64,000 bases of DNA, taken from contig CBFICB010000003.1 of the NCBI GenBank assembly GCA_965661005.1, positions 228,110 to 292,109 of the forward strand. The letters run 5' to 3'. The number at the start of each line of letters is the position of its first letter. Position 1 is the first letter of the stretch. Under the pieces are notes generated by a model. The model saw only the letters and a list, made by a program, of their open reading frames with translations, was not told the DNA's origin and did no database searches. Origin of the DNA: UBA5109 sp965661005. Lineage in GTDB: Bacteria > Pseudomonadota > Gammaproteobacteria > Pseudomonadales > Pseudohongiellaceae. The translations under genes were made by a program, and so were the position numbers. This document shows positions 9,364 to 19,444 of this stretch, piece after piece.

Positions 9364-9738
9364 TCACATTACCAATCTAGCAACTGCTATTCCTAACCAG
9401 GCAGCTAGTATGCAGATCACAACGCTGCTTATGATATAAATAATAGCTAATGAAATTTCGCCTTGCTCCAGCAAGCCTAAAGCATCCAATGAAAATGTTG
9501 AAAAAGTGGTGAAAGCACCAAGAAAACCAACATTAATGATATTACGCCATTCCAGGCCAATATGAGTTCTTTCCACCAGCAAAACAAATGTAACTCCTAT
9601 CAATAGAGAGCCGATTACATTAACAATCAAGGTAACATAAGGAAACTGGCTTTCAGAAAACCGTGTCCAGGCATTATACATCCAGTATCGGGAAAGAGCG
9701 CCCAGAGCACCGCCAAAGGCGACCGCAAAATAAGACAT
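9364..9738 (-). CDS. crcB: Fluoride exporter CrcB/Fluc
   Basis: Small inner-membrane fluoride channel, about 124 residues with four hydrophobic segments, working as an antiparallel dimer. Family signatures are present: GGALGALSRYW near the N-terminus, NVIGSLLIG in the second segment, and GFLGAFTTFSTFS in the third. An upstream ATG at 9756 would add six residues (MLEFKY). The ATG at 9738 gives the usual MSYFAVAFGG opening and is preferred. It sits between rarA and serS in the same direction, so it is probably part of one leftward transcript. No fluoride riboswitch was recognised before it. Confidence 0.93.
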   Translation of the reverse strand: MSYFAVAFGGALGALSRYWMYNAWTRFSESQFPYVTLIVNVIGSLLIGVTFVLLVERTHIGLEWRNIINVGFLGAFTTFSTFSLDALGLLEQGEISLAIIYIISSVVICILAAWLGIAVARLVM

Positions 9739-9815
9739 ATACTTAAACTCCAACAATTCCTTTTCAAAAATTAGCTGTCCATGACGTCCGGCTTAGCTAT
9801 TTTAATTTAACTAGT

Positions 9816-11159
9816 TTATTTATACCTGAGAAAATCACTATCTTTATCCAGCTGTCGCAGATAAGCCATTTTTTCTTTTATTTTTGCTTCTAAACCTCGC
9901 TCAGTTGGGAAGTAAAAGTGCTTTTCTTTGAGCGCTTCAGGGAAGTAATTTTCACCAGCGATATAGGCTTCTGTCGCATCATGAGCATAGCGATAGTCCG
10001 CACCATACTCCATATCTTTCATTAGGCTTGTTGGTGCATTGCGAATATGCATTGGCACTTCATGACTTTCACTTTCCCGCACAGTTGCCATAGCCGCATT
10101 AAATGCTTTATGGCTGGCATTACTCTTTGCCGCACATGCCATATATATCACAGCTTGCGCGAGGGTTAATTCGCCTTCAGGACTACCCAGCCTTTCCTGC
10201 ACATCCCAGGCATTGAGAGCAATAGTAAGAGCTCTCGGATCAGCATTCCCTATATCTTCACTGGCCATCCTGACTACACGTCGCGCAATATATAACGGGT
10301 CACAACCTCCATCAATCATTCGGCACAACCAATACAGGGCAGCATCAGGAGAAGATCCTCTGACCGCTTTATGAAGGGCTGAGATTTGCTCATAAAAAAC
10401 ATCACCGCCCTTGTCAAAACGTCGAGTATCGCCTTGGATAATCTGGTCCAGAACCTCATCACTCAGGCTCTTTGTATTTTCCGAATTGGCTAGTTCACTC
10501 GCCAATTCCAGTAAATTCAGTAATCTGCGAGCATCTCCATCAGCAGAATGAACCAAAGCAGCCTGCTGGGTTTCTGATAAAATAAGTTCGTGTTCACCTA
10601 AGCCTCGCTCTCTATCACTTAATGCTTGCTGTAAAATTCCCACTAAGGACTGTTGGTTTAAACTCTTGAGGACATAAACCCTGGCTCTTGATAACAGCGC
10701 ATTATTTAATTCAAAGGAAGGGTTCTCGGTAGTTGCGCCTATAAAAACAAAAGTTCCATCTTCTATATAGGGCAAAAAAGCATCCTGCTGAGACTTGTTA
10801 AAACGATGCACTTCATCAATAAACAGTATGCATTTTTTACCCTGCTGATCACGCACAAGTTGAGCTTTTTCGATAGCCGTTCGAATGTCTTTAACACCAC
10901 TGAGCACTGCTGATAAAGCCTCAAAATGTGATTGAGTTCTATTCGCCAATATTCTCGCCAGAGTAGTCTTCCCGGTCCCAGGGGGCCCCCAAAGAATCAT
11001 AGAATGCGCCTGACCACTTTGTAATGCTTCATATAAAGGTTTACCTGGACTAAGGATATGTTCCTGCCCGATAAATTCATGCAACTGAAGTGGACGTAAG
11101 CGGGCAGCCAGAGGCTGGTAAGGTTTTTCAATATTGAAGAGTGATTCGGTCACAGACAT
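9816..11159 (-). CDS. rarA: Replication-associated recombination protein A (RarA/MgsA)
   Basis: AAA+ ATPase related to clamp loaders, acting at stalled replication forks. The 447-residue protein begins MSVTESLFN and quickly enters the conserved PLAARLRP. Walker A is GPPGTGKTT, Walker B is CILFIDEVHRF, and sensor 1 is GATTENPSF. The C-terminal half contains the tetramerisation region with the family segment MIDGGCDPLYIARR. The open frame extends upstream to 11246, but that would overlap lolA. The ATG at 11159 leaves 13 bases after the lolA stop and fits the family start. Gene order with lolA and ftsK is the Pseudomonas one. Confidence 0.95.
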   Translation of the reverse strand: MSVTESLFNIEKPYQPLAARLRPLQLHEFIGQEHILSPGKPLYEALQSGQAHSMILWGPPGTGKTTLARILANRTQSHFEALSAVLSGVKDIRTAIEKAQLVRDQQGKKCILFIDEVHRFNKSQQDAFLPYIEDGTFVFIGATTENPSFELNNALLSRARVYVLKSLNQQSLVGILQQALSDRERGLGEHELILSETQQAALVHSADGDARRLLNLLELASELANSENTKSLSDEVLDQIIQGDTRRFDKGGDVFYEQISALHKAVRGSSPDAALYWLCRMIDGGCDPLYIARRVVRMASEDIGNADPRALTIALNAWDVQERLGSPEGELTLAQAVIYMACAAKSNASHKAFNAAMATVRESESHEVPMHIRNAPTSLMKDMEYGADYRYAHDATEAYIAGENYFPEALKEKHFYFPTERGLEAKIKEKMAYLRQLDKDSDFLRYK

Positions 11160-11172
11160 GCCCCTACGGCTT

Positions 11173-11856
11173 TTATGGTGCTGCTTGCCTGCTATCGATA
11201 ATCTCAATATCTGCAGGGATCGCAAAGCTGAATACTGCTGGATCAATTGCTGCGTTATTGATGATATTCGTAAAGGAAAAACTCGTTAATTGACCAACGC
11301 TCGACTCAAACTGCATTTGCAGAAGATCAGAACCGGAAAAAGTCATACTAAAACGCTCATAAGAGCTAGAAGTCCTTAATGGCAGCAATATATATTGTTT
11401 CACTTCTTCATCGACATAACCCACTGATACTTCATAGGCTTCTGCGATGGCTTGTAAATCATTATTGAGCAGTAATATGGGATTATCCTCAACATCGCTA
11501 GGGAAATCTTGAATACTGACCTGTTCAAGATCAGGCTCGTAGTACCATAGTGACAAACCATCACTTACCATCAGCTCTTCATAAGGCTCCATCACATGCC
11601 AGTTTAGTTTGTCGGGCTTTTGCATAACTAATTGAGCCTCTAGGGCCTGAATCTCTCTGCCATCCTGAGATAAGATGAGCTGCTCTACGTCAGCTTGTAT
11701 CGACGATGTTTCAGCCAGAGTAGCTATCAAGGATTCCAAGGGTGTTTGTTGCGCCTGTAATGATAAGGGGTAGCTAAAAAGCACACATAAAATGAGCTTT
11801 CTAAATATATATATCACTTTAATATTGTGTCTTATCCTATTGATATATAATATCAT
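11173..11856 (-). CDS. lolA: Outer-membrane lipoprotein carrier protein LolA
   Basis: Periplasmic chaperone that ferries lipoproteins from the LolCDE transporter to LolB at the outer membrane. The translated N-terminus has a hydrophobic stretch LILCVLFSYPLSLQAQ that fits a cleaved signal peptide with cleavage after AQ or QA. The mature part has the LolA pattern MQKPDKLNWHV followed by LWYYEPDLEQV. The ATG at 11856 lies four bases after the ftsK stop and is used here, although it gives a long n-region. A GTG at 11817 is an alternative. Conserved position between ftsK and rarA supports the call. Confidence 0.93.
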   Translation of the reverse strand: MILYINRIRHNIKVIYIFRKLILCVLFSYPLSLQAQQTPLESLIATLAETSSIQADVEQLILSQDGREIQALEAQLVMQKPDKLNWHVMEPYEELMVSDGLSLWYYEPDLEQVSIQDFPSDVEDNPILLLNNDLQAIAEAYEVSVGYVDEEVKQYILLPLRTSSSYERFSMTFSGSDLLQMQFESSVGQLTSFSFTNIINNAAIDPAVFSFAIPADIEIIDSRQAAP

Positions 11857-11860
11857 TTAT

Positions 11861-14170
11861 CTAATCTTTAGGAGGTGGTGGCGCTAGCACTTCACGACTG
11901 CCATTCGCATTCATTTCAGTCACCACTCCCGCCATTTCCATTGCCTCTATCATACGAGCAGCCCGGTTATAGCCGATTCGCAGTTTACGTTGTACAGCTG
12001 AAATTGAAGCTTTTCGACTGCTTGTTACAAAATGTACAGCCTCATCATACAAAGCATCACTTTCCTCATCTCCGTCGTCACTTCCAGATGAGCTCAATCC
12101 TGGAATATAAGAAGACGACTCTGCAGTAATGCTCTCAATATAATGGGGTTCTCCACGGGTTTTCCAGTCTGCCACCACTCGATGTACTTCATCATCATCA
12201 ACGAAAGCACCATGAACACGCTGCGCCACCCCTCCGCCAGGTGGCAAAAATAGCATGTCTCCATGCCCAAGCAGCTGTTCTGCGCCGCCCTCACCAAGAA
12301 TGGTTCGAGAATCAACTTTAGATTGCACCATAAATGAAATACGCGTGGGTATGTTGGCTTTTATTAAGCCCGTCAAGACATCTACTGATGGGCGTTGAGT
12401 TGCCAGTATTAAATGAATCCCTGCCGCCCTGGCTTTTTGAGCTATTCGAGCAATTAATTCTTCAACTTTCTTTCCAACTACCATCATCATGTCTGCAAGC
12501 TCATCTACAATGACTACAATTACCGGTAATTCTTCAAGATCATCTGGACTTTGATCTTCCTCATCCAGCAATGGATCAGGATTCCACAAAGGATCGCTGA
12601 TCGGCTCGCCTACTTTGGCGGCGTCACTAACCTTCTTATTAAAACCTGCAAGGTTTCTAACACCAAGAGCCGACATAAGCCTATAACGCCTCTCCATTTC
12701 AGCAACACACCAACGCAAGCCGTTAGCAGCATCTTTCATATCCGTTATTACCGGCGTAAGCAGATGGGGAATACCATCATATACAGATAGCTCCAGCATT
12801 TTAGGGTCAATCATGATTAAACGAACATCTTTAGGGCTGGACTTAAACAAGATGCTGAGAATCATGGCGTTAATACCAACTGATTTACCTGAGCCAGTCG
12901 TACCTGCCACCAACAGGTGCGGCATTTTAGCCAGATCGACCACCACTGGATTACCCCCGATATCATGACCCAATGCCATGCTGATTGGCGATTTAGCACT
13001 ATCGAATTCTTCGGCTGATAAAACCTGGCTTAATTGAATAAGCTCTTTTCTTTCATTTGGGATCTCAATTCCTATGACCGTTTTACCTGCAATCACCTCT
13101 ACTATGCGCAAACTACTGACTGCGAGAGATCGCGCCAAATCTTTAGCCAATCCGGATATTCGACTCACTTTAATACCTGGCGCTGGCTGCACTTCAAAAC
13201 GCGTGATAACGGGCCCTGGATTAATCGCTTCTACCGTTATTTCAATCCCGAAATCTTTGAGCTTAATTTCAAGCAATTTCGACATGGCTTCCAGTGCATC
13301 AGTCGAATAGCCTGAGTTCAAGCTTTCAACCCATTCATCGAGTAAAGCAATTGGTGGCAATTCACCAATTTCACCTGCGCTAAACAGCTTGCCTTGCTTC
13401 TCTTTTTGAACCCGCTTGCTAGGCTCTGGTGCTTTTTTCTTTACTGGCGCAATTTTAATGGGTTTTCGGCCCTTTTCTTTTTCTTTAAAAGTATCCAGGG
13501 CCTGCTTACGACGGCTTATCACATTTTTAGTTTCTTGTTTTTCTTTACGCTCTTCTCTCCATTTCTGAATAAAAGCACTCCCCTGTTGCCATGTGTTTAA
13601 ACAGAGTTTCCCTGTCATATCAACGACACTGATCCAAGATAGTCCGGTCGCCAAGGTGATGCCGACAAATAAAAACGTCAGGGAAAGTAATGTAGAACCA
13701 ATCAAATCAAGTACTGGCAGACTAACACCTGTTAGAGAACTGCCCAATATTCCACCAGCGGATTCAGGCAACTGCGTAAGAAAATGCATGCTTGCCAGTG
13801 CAGTTGCGCCAATAAGGGTTAATAAAAAACCAACACTGCGCAGAGCGAACATTGACCATGAGAATATGTCGCTTTGTTTGCGCTCTCGAAACAAAACAAA
13901 GGCCCTGTAGGCCAGCATGATCGGAATTAGATATGAAAGATACCCAAACAAAATTAATAGAACATCTGCAATCCAGGCGCCACTTGCGCCTACATCATTG
14001 GCAATATTATTAGGGTCACCCGTACGGGACCAGCCCGGATCTTCAGGTGAATAAGAGAAAAGCGCCAGAAACAGATAAACTGATAAAGCCAGTAATACCA
14101 GCAACAGGCCTTCTTTCAGCAACATGTTTTGCATGCTTCTGTCCACTTCCGGGCTTGTTGCTTTTTTCAT
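11861..14170 (-). CDS. ftsK: DNA translocase FtsK
   Basis: Couples chromosome-dimer resolution and terminus segregation to cell division. The N-terminal region has about four membrane segments (roughly residues 20-190), then a short Lys/Glu-rich linker (about 210-270). The RecA-like motor has Walker A GTTGSGKSVGINAM and Walker B-type VIVVIVDELADMMM. The C-terminal gamma winged helix, which reads KOPS, appears as SISAVQRKLRIGYNRAARMI. At about 770 residues it is a short-linker FtsK, more like Pseudomonas than the 1,300-residue E. coli form. A TTG at 14191 would add seven residues; the ATG at 14170 gives an MKKATS start. Confidence 0.96.
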   Translation of the reverse strand: MKKATSPEVDRSMQNMLLKEGLLLVLLALSVYLFLALFSYSPEDPGWSRTGDPNNIANDVGASGAWIADVLLILFGYLSYLIPIMLAYRAFVLFRERKQSDIFSWSMFALRSVGFLLTLIGATALASMHFLTQLPESAGGILGSSLTGVSLPVLDLIGSTLLSLTFLFVGITLATGLSWISVVDMTGKLCLNTWQQGSAFIQKWREERKEKQETKNVISRRKQALDTFKEKEKGRKPIKIAPVKKKAPEPSKRVQKEKQGKLFSAGEIGELPPIALLDEWVESLNSGYSTDALEAMSKLLEIKLKDFGIEITVEAINPGPVITRFEVQPAPGIKVSRISGLAKDLARSLAVSSLRIVEVIAGKTVIGIEIPNERKELIQLSQVLSAEEFDSAKSPISMALGHDIGGNPVVVDLAKMPHLLVAGTTGSGKSVGINAMILSILFKSSPKDVRLIMIDPKMLELSVYDGIPHLLTPVITDMKDAANGLRWCVAEMERRYRLMSALGVRNLAGFNKKVSDAAKVGEPISDPLWNPDPLLDEEDQSPDDLEELPVIVVIVDELADMMMVVGKKVEELIARIAQKARAAGIHLILATQRPSVDVLTGLIKANIPTRISFMVQSKVDSRTILGEGGAEQLLGHGDMLFLPPGGGVAQRVHGAFVDDDEVHRVVADWKTRGEPHYIESITAESSSYIPGLSSSGSDDGDEESDALYDEAVHFVTSSRKASISAVQRKLRIGYNRAARMIEAMEMAGVVTEMNANGSREVLAPPPPKD

Positions 14171-14349
14171 TCGAGGTTTTGCCGTGTCCAAAGGGTCGCC
14201 TTATATAATCAAAATGGCATATCTAGGGGGTGTATGATAATAAATTATCCATATAAGGGATACATCTACTTATTTAAATATGAATTTCACTGCTTTTTTC
14301 TGCTAACATTCAGCCTTCTTTTTTTAGCTGAAAATGAGACCTTAGCACT

Positions 14350-15306
14350 ATGAGCGAAGTACAGCACCATCGTTTAATCATTTTAGGTTCCGGCCCGGCA
14401 GGATACACAGCAGCAATCTATGCGGCACGGGCTAATCTAAATCCTGTCATCATTACAGGTATGCAGCAAGGCGGGCAACTAACCACCACTACCGATGTCG
14501 ATAATTGGCCTGGGGATGTCGAAGGATTGCAAGGCCAAGACTTAATGGAAAGGATGAAGAACCACTCAGAACGCTTTGATACTAATATAATTTTTGACAA
14601 TATTGAATCGACTGATTTAAACCAAAAACCGTTTCGTCTAACAGGCAGTTTCAACGAATATTCTTGTGATGCATTAATCATAGCAACGGGAGCCTCTGCA
14701 CAGTATTTAGGGCTAGAATCCGAAGAACTCTATATGGGCAGTGGTGTGAGTGCCTGCGCTACCTGTGATGGTTTTTTCTATAAAGAACAGAAAGTCGCAG
14801 TTATTGGAGGTGGGAATACCGCTGTTGAAGAAGCGCTTTACCTGTCTAATATAGCCAGTGAAGTGGTACTCGTACACCGTAGAGATAGCCTAAAAGCTGA
14901 AAAAATATTACAAGATAAGCTATTTGAAAAAGCTGAAAACGGTAATATCAGCATCCAGTGGAATCATACCCTTGATGAAATACTAGGAGAGAATGGTGAA
15001 GTAACCGGAATGCGTATTAAGAATACGCTTTCTGAAGAAATCCAGGAAATTCCACTAAGCGCCGTATTTATTGCTGTCGGGCATAAACCAAATTCAGACA
15101 TCTTTGAGGGTCAACTGGAAATGGAAAACGGCTACGTCAAGATATTTTCTGGCACCTCTGGAAATGCAACACAAACCAGCATACCCGGTGTATTCGCGGC
15201 TGGCGATATAGCCGACCACATATATCGACAGGCTGTGACTTCCGCTGGATTTGGCTGTATGGCTGCGTTAGATGCCGAAAAGTTCCTGGATAATGCCGGA
15301 AAATAG
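14350..15306 (+). CDS. trxB: Thioredoxin-disulfide reductase
   Basis: FAD- and NADPH-dependent enzyme that keeps thioredoxin reduced in the cytoplasm. The 318-residue protein has the FAD-binding loop GSGPAGYTAAIYAARA at 13-28, the redox-active pair CATC at 136-139, the NADPH site GGGNTAVEEA with HRRDSL, and the C-terminal FAD motif GVFAAGDIADH. Length is normal. It is divergent from ftsK across about 180 bases and leads the aat-bpt-infA group on the plus strand. It ends in TAG, showing that TAG is an ordinary stop in this genome. Confidence 0.98.
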   Translation: MSEVQHHRLIILGSGPAGYTAAIYAARANLNPVIITGMQQGGQLTTTTDVDNWPGDVEGLQGQDLMERMKNHSERFDTNIIFDNIESTDLNQKPFRLTGSFNEYSCDALIIATGASAQYLGLESEELYMGSGVSACATCDGFFYKEQKVAVIGGGNTAVEEALYLSNIASEVVLVHRRDSLKAEKILQDKLFEKAENGNISIQWNHTLDEILGENGEVTGMRIKNTLSEEIQEIPLSAVFIAVGHKPNSDIFEGQLEMENGYVKIFSGTSGNATQTSIPGVFAAGDIADHIYRQAVTSAGFGCMAALDAEKFLDNAGK

Positions 15307-15323
15307 TTTATTTGGGAGCTTTT

Positions 15324-16016
15324 ATGCAGGAGCCATACTGGCTAAAGCAAGATGAGCTAAGCTTTCCTGACCCAGAGCATGATGCCCTCGCCGAACCAAA
15401 TGGCTTACTAGCTGTTGGTGGCGACCTTAGCCGCGACCGCCTTTTACTCGCATACCAATCAGGTATTTTCCCCTGGTATGAAACCGGCCAGCCAATATTA
15501 TGGTGGTCACCCGATCCCCGCATGGTATTACTCCCAGATGAACTGCATGTGTCCAGGAGCCTGAAAAAATTAATCCGCAAAAAAATCTTCACGGTAAGTT
15601 TCAATCAGGCTTTCCAGTCTGTGATTGAAGGCTGCGCCAATCAACGTGACAAAAATCGTGATGGCACATGGATAACCGAAGACATGCATCAAGCCTACTT
15701 AGACTTACATAAAGCTGGCTGGGCTCATTCTGTAGAAGTTTGGGAAAATAACGAGCTGGTAGGTGGGCTCTATGGTATCGCCATGGGTAAAATATTTTTT
15801 GGCGAGTCAATGTTTAGTAAAAAAGACAATGCTTCAAAAATAGCCTTTGTCTATTTAGTTCAGGTTCTGAAAGATAAAGGGTTTAAGCTCATCGATTGCC
15901 AGGTCAGCAGCTTACATTTAGTCACCCTTGGGGCAAAAGAGATGAAACGCAAAAATTTTATGCAGAATCTCAGGCAAGACCTAAGCTTAAATTCAAAAAC
16001 TATATTTTCTGTCTAG
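15324..16016 (+). CDS. aat: Leucyl/phenylalanyl-tRNA--protein transferase
   Basis: N-degron enzyme that adds Leu or Phe from aminoacyl-tRNA to proteins beginning with Arg or Lys, marking them for ClpAPS. The 230-residue protein shows the family pattern PNGLLAVGGDLS near the N-terminus, FPWYETGQPILWWSPDPR, then GLYGIAMGKIFFGESMFS and the KLIDCQV segment. The frame opens at TTG 15312. The ATG at 15324 is preferred because GGGAG lies five bases before it. It follows trxB by 17 bases and is followed by bpt, so both tagging enzymes are adjacent. Confidence 0.96.
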   Translation: MQEPYWLKQDELSFPDPEHDALAEPNGLLAVGGDLSRDRLLLAYQSGIFPWYETGQPILWWSPDPRMVLLPDELHVSRSLKKLIRKKIFTVSFNQAFQSVIEGCANQRDKNRDGTWITEDMHQAYLDLHKAGWAHSVEVWENNELVGGLYGIAMGKIFFGESMFSKKDNASKIAFVYLVQVLKDKGFKLIDCQVSSLHLVTLGAKEMKRKNFMQNLRQDLSLNSKTIFSV

Positions 16017-16041
16017 GCACACAAACAGTACAATAGCAGTC

Positions 16042-16746
16042 ATGACTTCCCTGAAAGATTTAAAACTTTACACGACTAATGAGCACGACTGCAGCTACCT
16101 TCCTGGCAAAAAAGCCAAGACTATTTTTGTTGATCCGGAATTTATAATTGACAAAGAATTTCATACTCGACTTAATGAAATCGGATTTAGAAGAAGTGGA
16201 GCTCACCTCTACAGACCTCATTGTGTAGATTGTGAGCAATGTATTCCATGTCGAGTATTAGTCAATGAATTTAAGCCTGGAAAACGTTTTCGGCGAGTGA
16301 TTAACAAAAACATTGATTTAATCGTTAACCCGGTCGATTCAATTGCTACAAATGAACATTTCAATCTTTATAAAGAATATATCAATCAACGTCATAGCGA
16401 TGGAGACATGCACCCTCCTTCCAAGGAGCAGTACAGATCTTTCTTGCTGACAAAAAGAGAAGATACTCTCTATCTTGAAATGCGACATAAAGAAACTTTA
16501 GTAGGAGTAATGATTTGTGACCGTTTAGTCAATGCTCTTTCGGCAGTTTTTACCTTTTACGACCCAACGCTAGAAAAAAGATCTTTGGGAACCTTTGCCA
16601 TTCTGTGGCAAATCGAAGTTGCCAAGCGTCTTCAACTTTCTCATTTATATTTGGGCTATTGGATTCCTGGTTGCCAGAAAATGAACTATAAAAGCCAATT
16701 TAAACCGCTCGAAATACTGTCTCCAGAAGGCTGGTCTAGACAATAA
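16042..16746 (+). CDS. bpt: Aspartate/glutamate leucyltransferase
   Basis: Second N-degron transferase. The bacterial Bpt class moves Leu onto N-terminal Asp or Glu, creating substrates for ClpS. The 234-residue protein belongs to the arginyl-transferase (ATE)-like family, with YLPGKKAKTIFVDP at the N-terminus, the Cys-rich segment HCVDCEQCIPCRV, and a C-terminal GYWIPGCQKMNYK. Length is usual for Bpt and far shorter than eukaryotic ATE1. It sits 25 bases after aat and 88 before infA, the same order as in Pseudomonas. Leucyl rather than arginyl specificity is inferred from the subfamily. Confidence 0.93.
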   Translation: MTSLKDLKLYTTNEHDCSYLPGKKAKTIFVDPEFIIDKEFHTRLNEIGFRRSGAHLYRPHCVDCEQCIPCRVLVNEFKPGKRFRRVINKNIDLIVNPVDSIATNEHFNLYKEYINQRHSDGDMHPPSKEQYRSFLLTKREDTLYLEMRHKETLVGVMICDRLVNALSAVFTFYDPTLEKRSLGTFAILWQIEVAKRLQLSHLYLGYWIPGCQKMNYKSQFKPLEILSPEGWSRQ

Positions 16747-16834
16747 AACTTAGAAACTTTGCCAATCAGGTATATTTCAGGCAAAATGCGGCGCTTTTAC
16801 AGCAAGTGTAAACAATACTAACTACGAGGATTAC

Positions 16835-17053
16835 ATGGCAAAAGAAGACCAAATTGAAATGGAAGGAGAAGTTATAGATACACTTCCGAACACCATGTTT
16901 CGAGTCCAGCTAGAAAATGGCCACGTAGTCACTGCGCATATATCTGGCAAAATGCGCAAAAACTACATTCGCATATTAACTGGGGACAAAGTCACCGTTG
17001 AATTAACGCCTTACGACTTGAGTAAAGGACGTATCACTTACCGAGCGCGCTAG
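16835..17053 (+). CDS. infA: Translation initiation factor IF-1
   Basis: Binds the ribosomal A site during initiation. The 72-residue protein is an S1-type OB fold with the near-invariant sequence MEGEVIDTLPNTMFRVQLEN and ends with GRITYRAR. A GAGG ribosome site lies six bases before the ATG. It is convergent with clpA across 34 bases and ends in TAG. Confidence 0.98.
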   Translation: MAKEDQIEMEGEVIDTLPNTMFRVQLENGHVVTAHISGKMRKNYIRILTGDKVTVELTPYDLSKGRITYRAR

Positions 17054-17087
17054 AACTAAAGCAACAAAAAAACAACACAAATATGAA

Positions 17088-19382
17088 TTAGGCTTCCTGG
17101 CCCAGTTGCTTATCTTTAGGTTTTTTTGCCGATTTATTCGCTTCTATTTCAAGACAGATACGATCATTTTGTACTGATATATGAACATCACCACCATGTA
17201 CCAACTTACCAAAAAGAATATCCTCGGCGAGAGGTTTTTTAATTTCCGCCTGTATCAGCCTTAGCATCGGTCTCGCACCCATTTTCTTGTCATAACCATG
17301 CTCAACAAACCAGTCAATGGCTTCATCATCAACATGCAGAGAAACCTGTTTATCATCCAGTTGCACTTGTAACTCCATTAAAAACTTATCGACAACAGTT
17401 CTTATCACTTTGTTATCAAGCGGCTCGAATTGAACAATGGCATCAAGGCGATTTCGAAATTCAGGAGTAAATACTTTTTTAAGCAACTCCATTCCATCCA
17501 GGCTATGGTCCTGTTGAGCGAAACCTATTGAATTTCGGCTCATTTCCTGAGCGCCAGCATTCGTGGTCATAATCAATACAACATTTCTGAAGTCAGTCTG
17601 ACGTCCATTGTTATCAGTTAACTTGCCATGATCCATCACCTGCAGCAGCAGATTGAAAACATCAGGGTGAGCTTTTTCTATTTCATCCAGTAGCACTACA
17701 CAATGCGGATGCTTGCTGACTGCTTCGGTAAGCAAGCCGCCCTGATCAAAACCAACATAACCGGGAGGCGCTCCGATTAAACGAGATACAGTATGGCGTT
17801 CCATATATTCAGACATGTCATATCGGATTAATTCAACACCTAATATTCTGGCAAGCTGCTTGCTGACTTCGGTTTTACCTACGCCAGTTGGACCCGCAAA
17901 TAAATATGAACCAATAGGCTTCTCACCTTCCTTGAGTCCAGCTCTGGACAACTTGATCGATGCTGACAGGGCCTCTATGGCTGGATCCTGACCGAATACG
18001 ACCAATTTAAGGTTCTTCTCTAAATCTTTAAGCAAGGTCTTGTCGGAAGCTGAAACATTTTTTGCCGGTATTCGAGCAATTTGTGAGACAACTTTCTCAA
18101 TATCGCCCACCTGTACTATTTTTTTTCGCTTACTAGCAGGTTGAAGATTTTGATAGGCACCGGCTTCATCGATCACATCAATCGCCTTGTCGGGCATGAA
18201 ACGGTCATTAATATATCGACCGGCAAGTTCAGCGGCAGCTTTTAAGGCGTTATTGGTATAACGTAAATTGTGATGTTCTTCATAACGTGATTTGAGCCCC
18301 TTGAGTATTTGATATGTGGTATCAATATCTGGCTCGGTGACATCTATTTTTTGGAAACGTCTGGAAAGTGCCCGATCCTTTTCAAATATGCCACGATATT
18401 CTTGATAGGTAGTCGAACCTATACAACGTAAGCTGCCTGAGGTTAGTAGAGGTTTCAGTAAGTTTGAGGCATCCATTACGCCACCAGAAGCTGCTCCGGC
18501 ACCAATGATGGTGTGAATCTCATCTATAAATAAAATGGCATGTTCATCCTTGGCCAACTCTGCTAATAATGCCTTAAAACGCTTCTCGAAATCTCCTCTG
18601 TATTTAGTGCCGGCCAATAAGGCTCCCATATCAAGAGAATATATTGTACTTTCACTTAATACTTCCGGCACTTCGCCATCAACGATTTGTTTAGCCAGAC
18701 CCTCAGCAATAGCAGTTTTACCTACCCCTGACTCACCAACAAACAGTGGATTATTTTTTCTTCGACGTGATAAAACTTGTACCAGCCTTGATATTTCTGC
18801 CGTTCGACCTATCAATGGGTCTATTTTGCCTTGGCGCGCCAACTCATTTAGATTTTGAGCGTAACTTTCCAATGGGCCGGCATCGGCTTCCTGTTGCTGC
18901 GCGTCGGAGCTGATATCTGAATTCTCATCGTGACCCAAACCCGGCTTATCTACTGAACCATGAGTAATAAAATTAACGACCTGACCACGAGTTACGCCCT
19001 GTTTATTCATAAAATAAACTGCGTGACTTTCTTTTTCACTAAAAATGGCAACTAACACATTTGCGCCACTTACTTCCTGTCGACCGGAAGATTGCACATG
19101 GAATACTGCCCTTTGCATTGCTCTTTGGAAACTCAAAGTCTGCTGAATATCTTTATTTTCAGAAGGCTCGTCCTGCAAGATTGGCACATAAAGCTCAAGA
19201 TGCTGCTCAAGATCTGCCCTGAGTTCATCAATATTAATGTGGCAGGCGAACAAAATCTCAGTCGCAGCAAGATCGTCCAAAAGAGCCAATAGCAAATGTT
19301 CCAGAGTTAAAAACTCATAGCGTTTCTGCCTGGCTTCTTTGAAGGCTCTATTTAAGGTGAATTCCAACTCTTTACTAAACAT
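17088..19382 (-). CDS. clpA: ATP-dependent Clp protease ATP-binding subunit ClpA
   Basis: Hexameric AAA+ unfoldase that feeds ClpP and accepts N-degron substrates through ClpS. The 764-residue protein has the N-domain (1-about 145) with the repeat opening FSKELEFTLNRAF, then a first AAA+ module (Walker A GESGVGKTA, Walker B LFIDEIHTIIGAG) and a second (Walker A GPTGVGKTE, VVLLDEIEKAHPDV). The IGF loop needed for ClpP docking is visible in RNSIGFAQQ. ClpP itself is not in the window. It follows clpS by 62 bases in the same direction, an adaptor-then-unfoldase order. Confidence 0.97.
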   Translation of the reverse strand: MFSKELEFTLNRAFKEARQKRYEFLTLEHLLLALLDDLAATEILFACHINIDELRADLEQHLELYVPILQDEPSENKDIQQTLSFQRAMQRAVFHVQSSGRQEVSGANVLVAIFSEKESHAVYFMNKQGVTRGQVVNFITHGSVDKPGLGHDENSDISSDAQQQEADAGPLESYAQNLNELARQGKIDPLIGRTAEISRLVQVLSRRRKNNPLFVGESGVGKTAIAEGLAKQIVDGEVPEVLSESTIYSLDMGALLAGTKYRGDFEKRFKALLAELAKDEHAILFIDEIHTIIGAGAASGGVMDASNLLKPLLTSGSLRCIGSTTYQEYRGIFEKDRALSRRFQKIDVTEPDIDTTYQILKGLKSRYEEHHNLRYTNNALKAAAELAGRYINDRFMPDKAIDVIDEAGAYQNLQPASKRKKIVQVGDIEKVVSQIARIPAKNVSASDKTLLKDLEKNLKLVVFGQDPAIEALSASIKLSRAGLKEGEKPIGSYLFAGPTGVGKTEVSKQLARILGVELIRYDMSEYMERHTVSRLIGAPPGYVGFDQGGLLTEAVSKHPHCVVLLDEIEKAHPDVFNLLLQVMDHGKLTDNNGRQTDFRNVVLIMTTNAGAQEMSRNSIGFAQQDHSLDGMELLKKVFTPEFRNRLDAIVQFEPLDNKVIRTVVDKFLMELQVQLDDKQVSLHVDDEAIDWFVEHGYDKKMGARPMLRLIQAEIKKPLAEDILFGKLVHGGDVHISVQNDRICLEIEANKSAKKPKDKQLGQEA

Positions 19383-19444
19383 AAAATAAACTCTATTTAA
19401 TCTCGTTAATGTTCAACGTCAATTTAAATTTAAATTTTCAGTAG

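Noticed and set aside
9739..9815. Fluoride riboswitch upstream of crcB
   Set aside because: Only about 77 bases lie between rarA and crcB and no crcB-motif pairing could be recognised.
11160..11246. Longer RarA start at 11246
   Set aside because: It would overlap lolA by over 70 bases and the family begins near the ATG at 11159.
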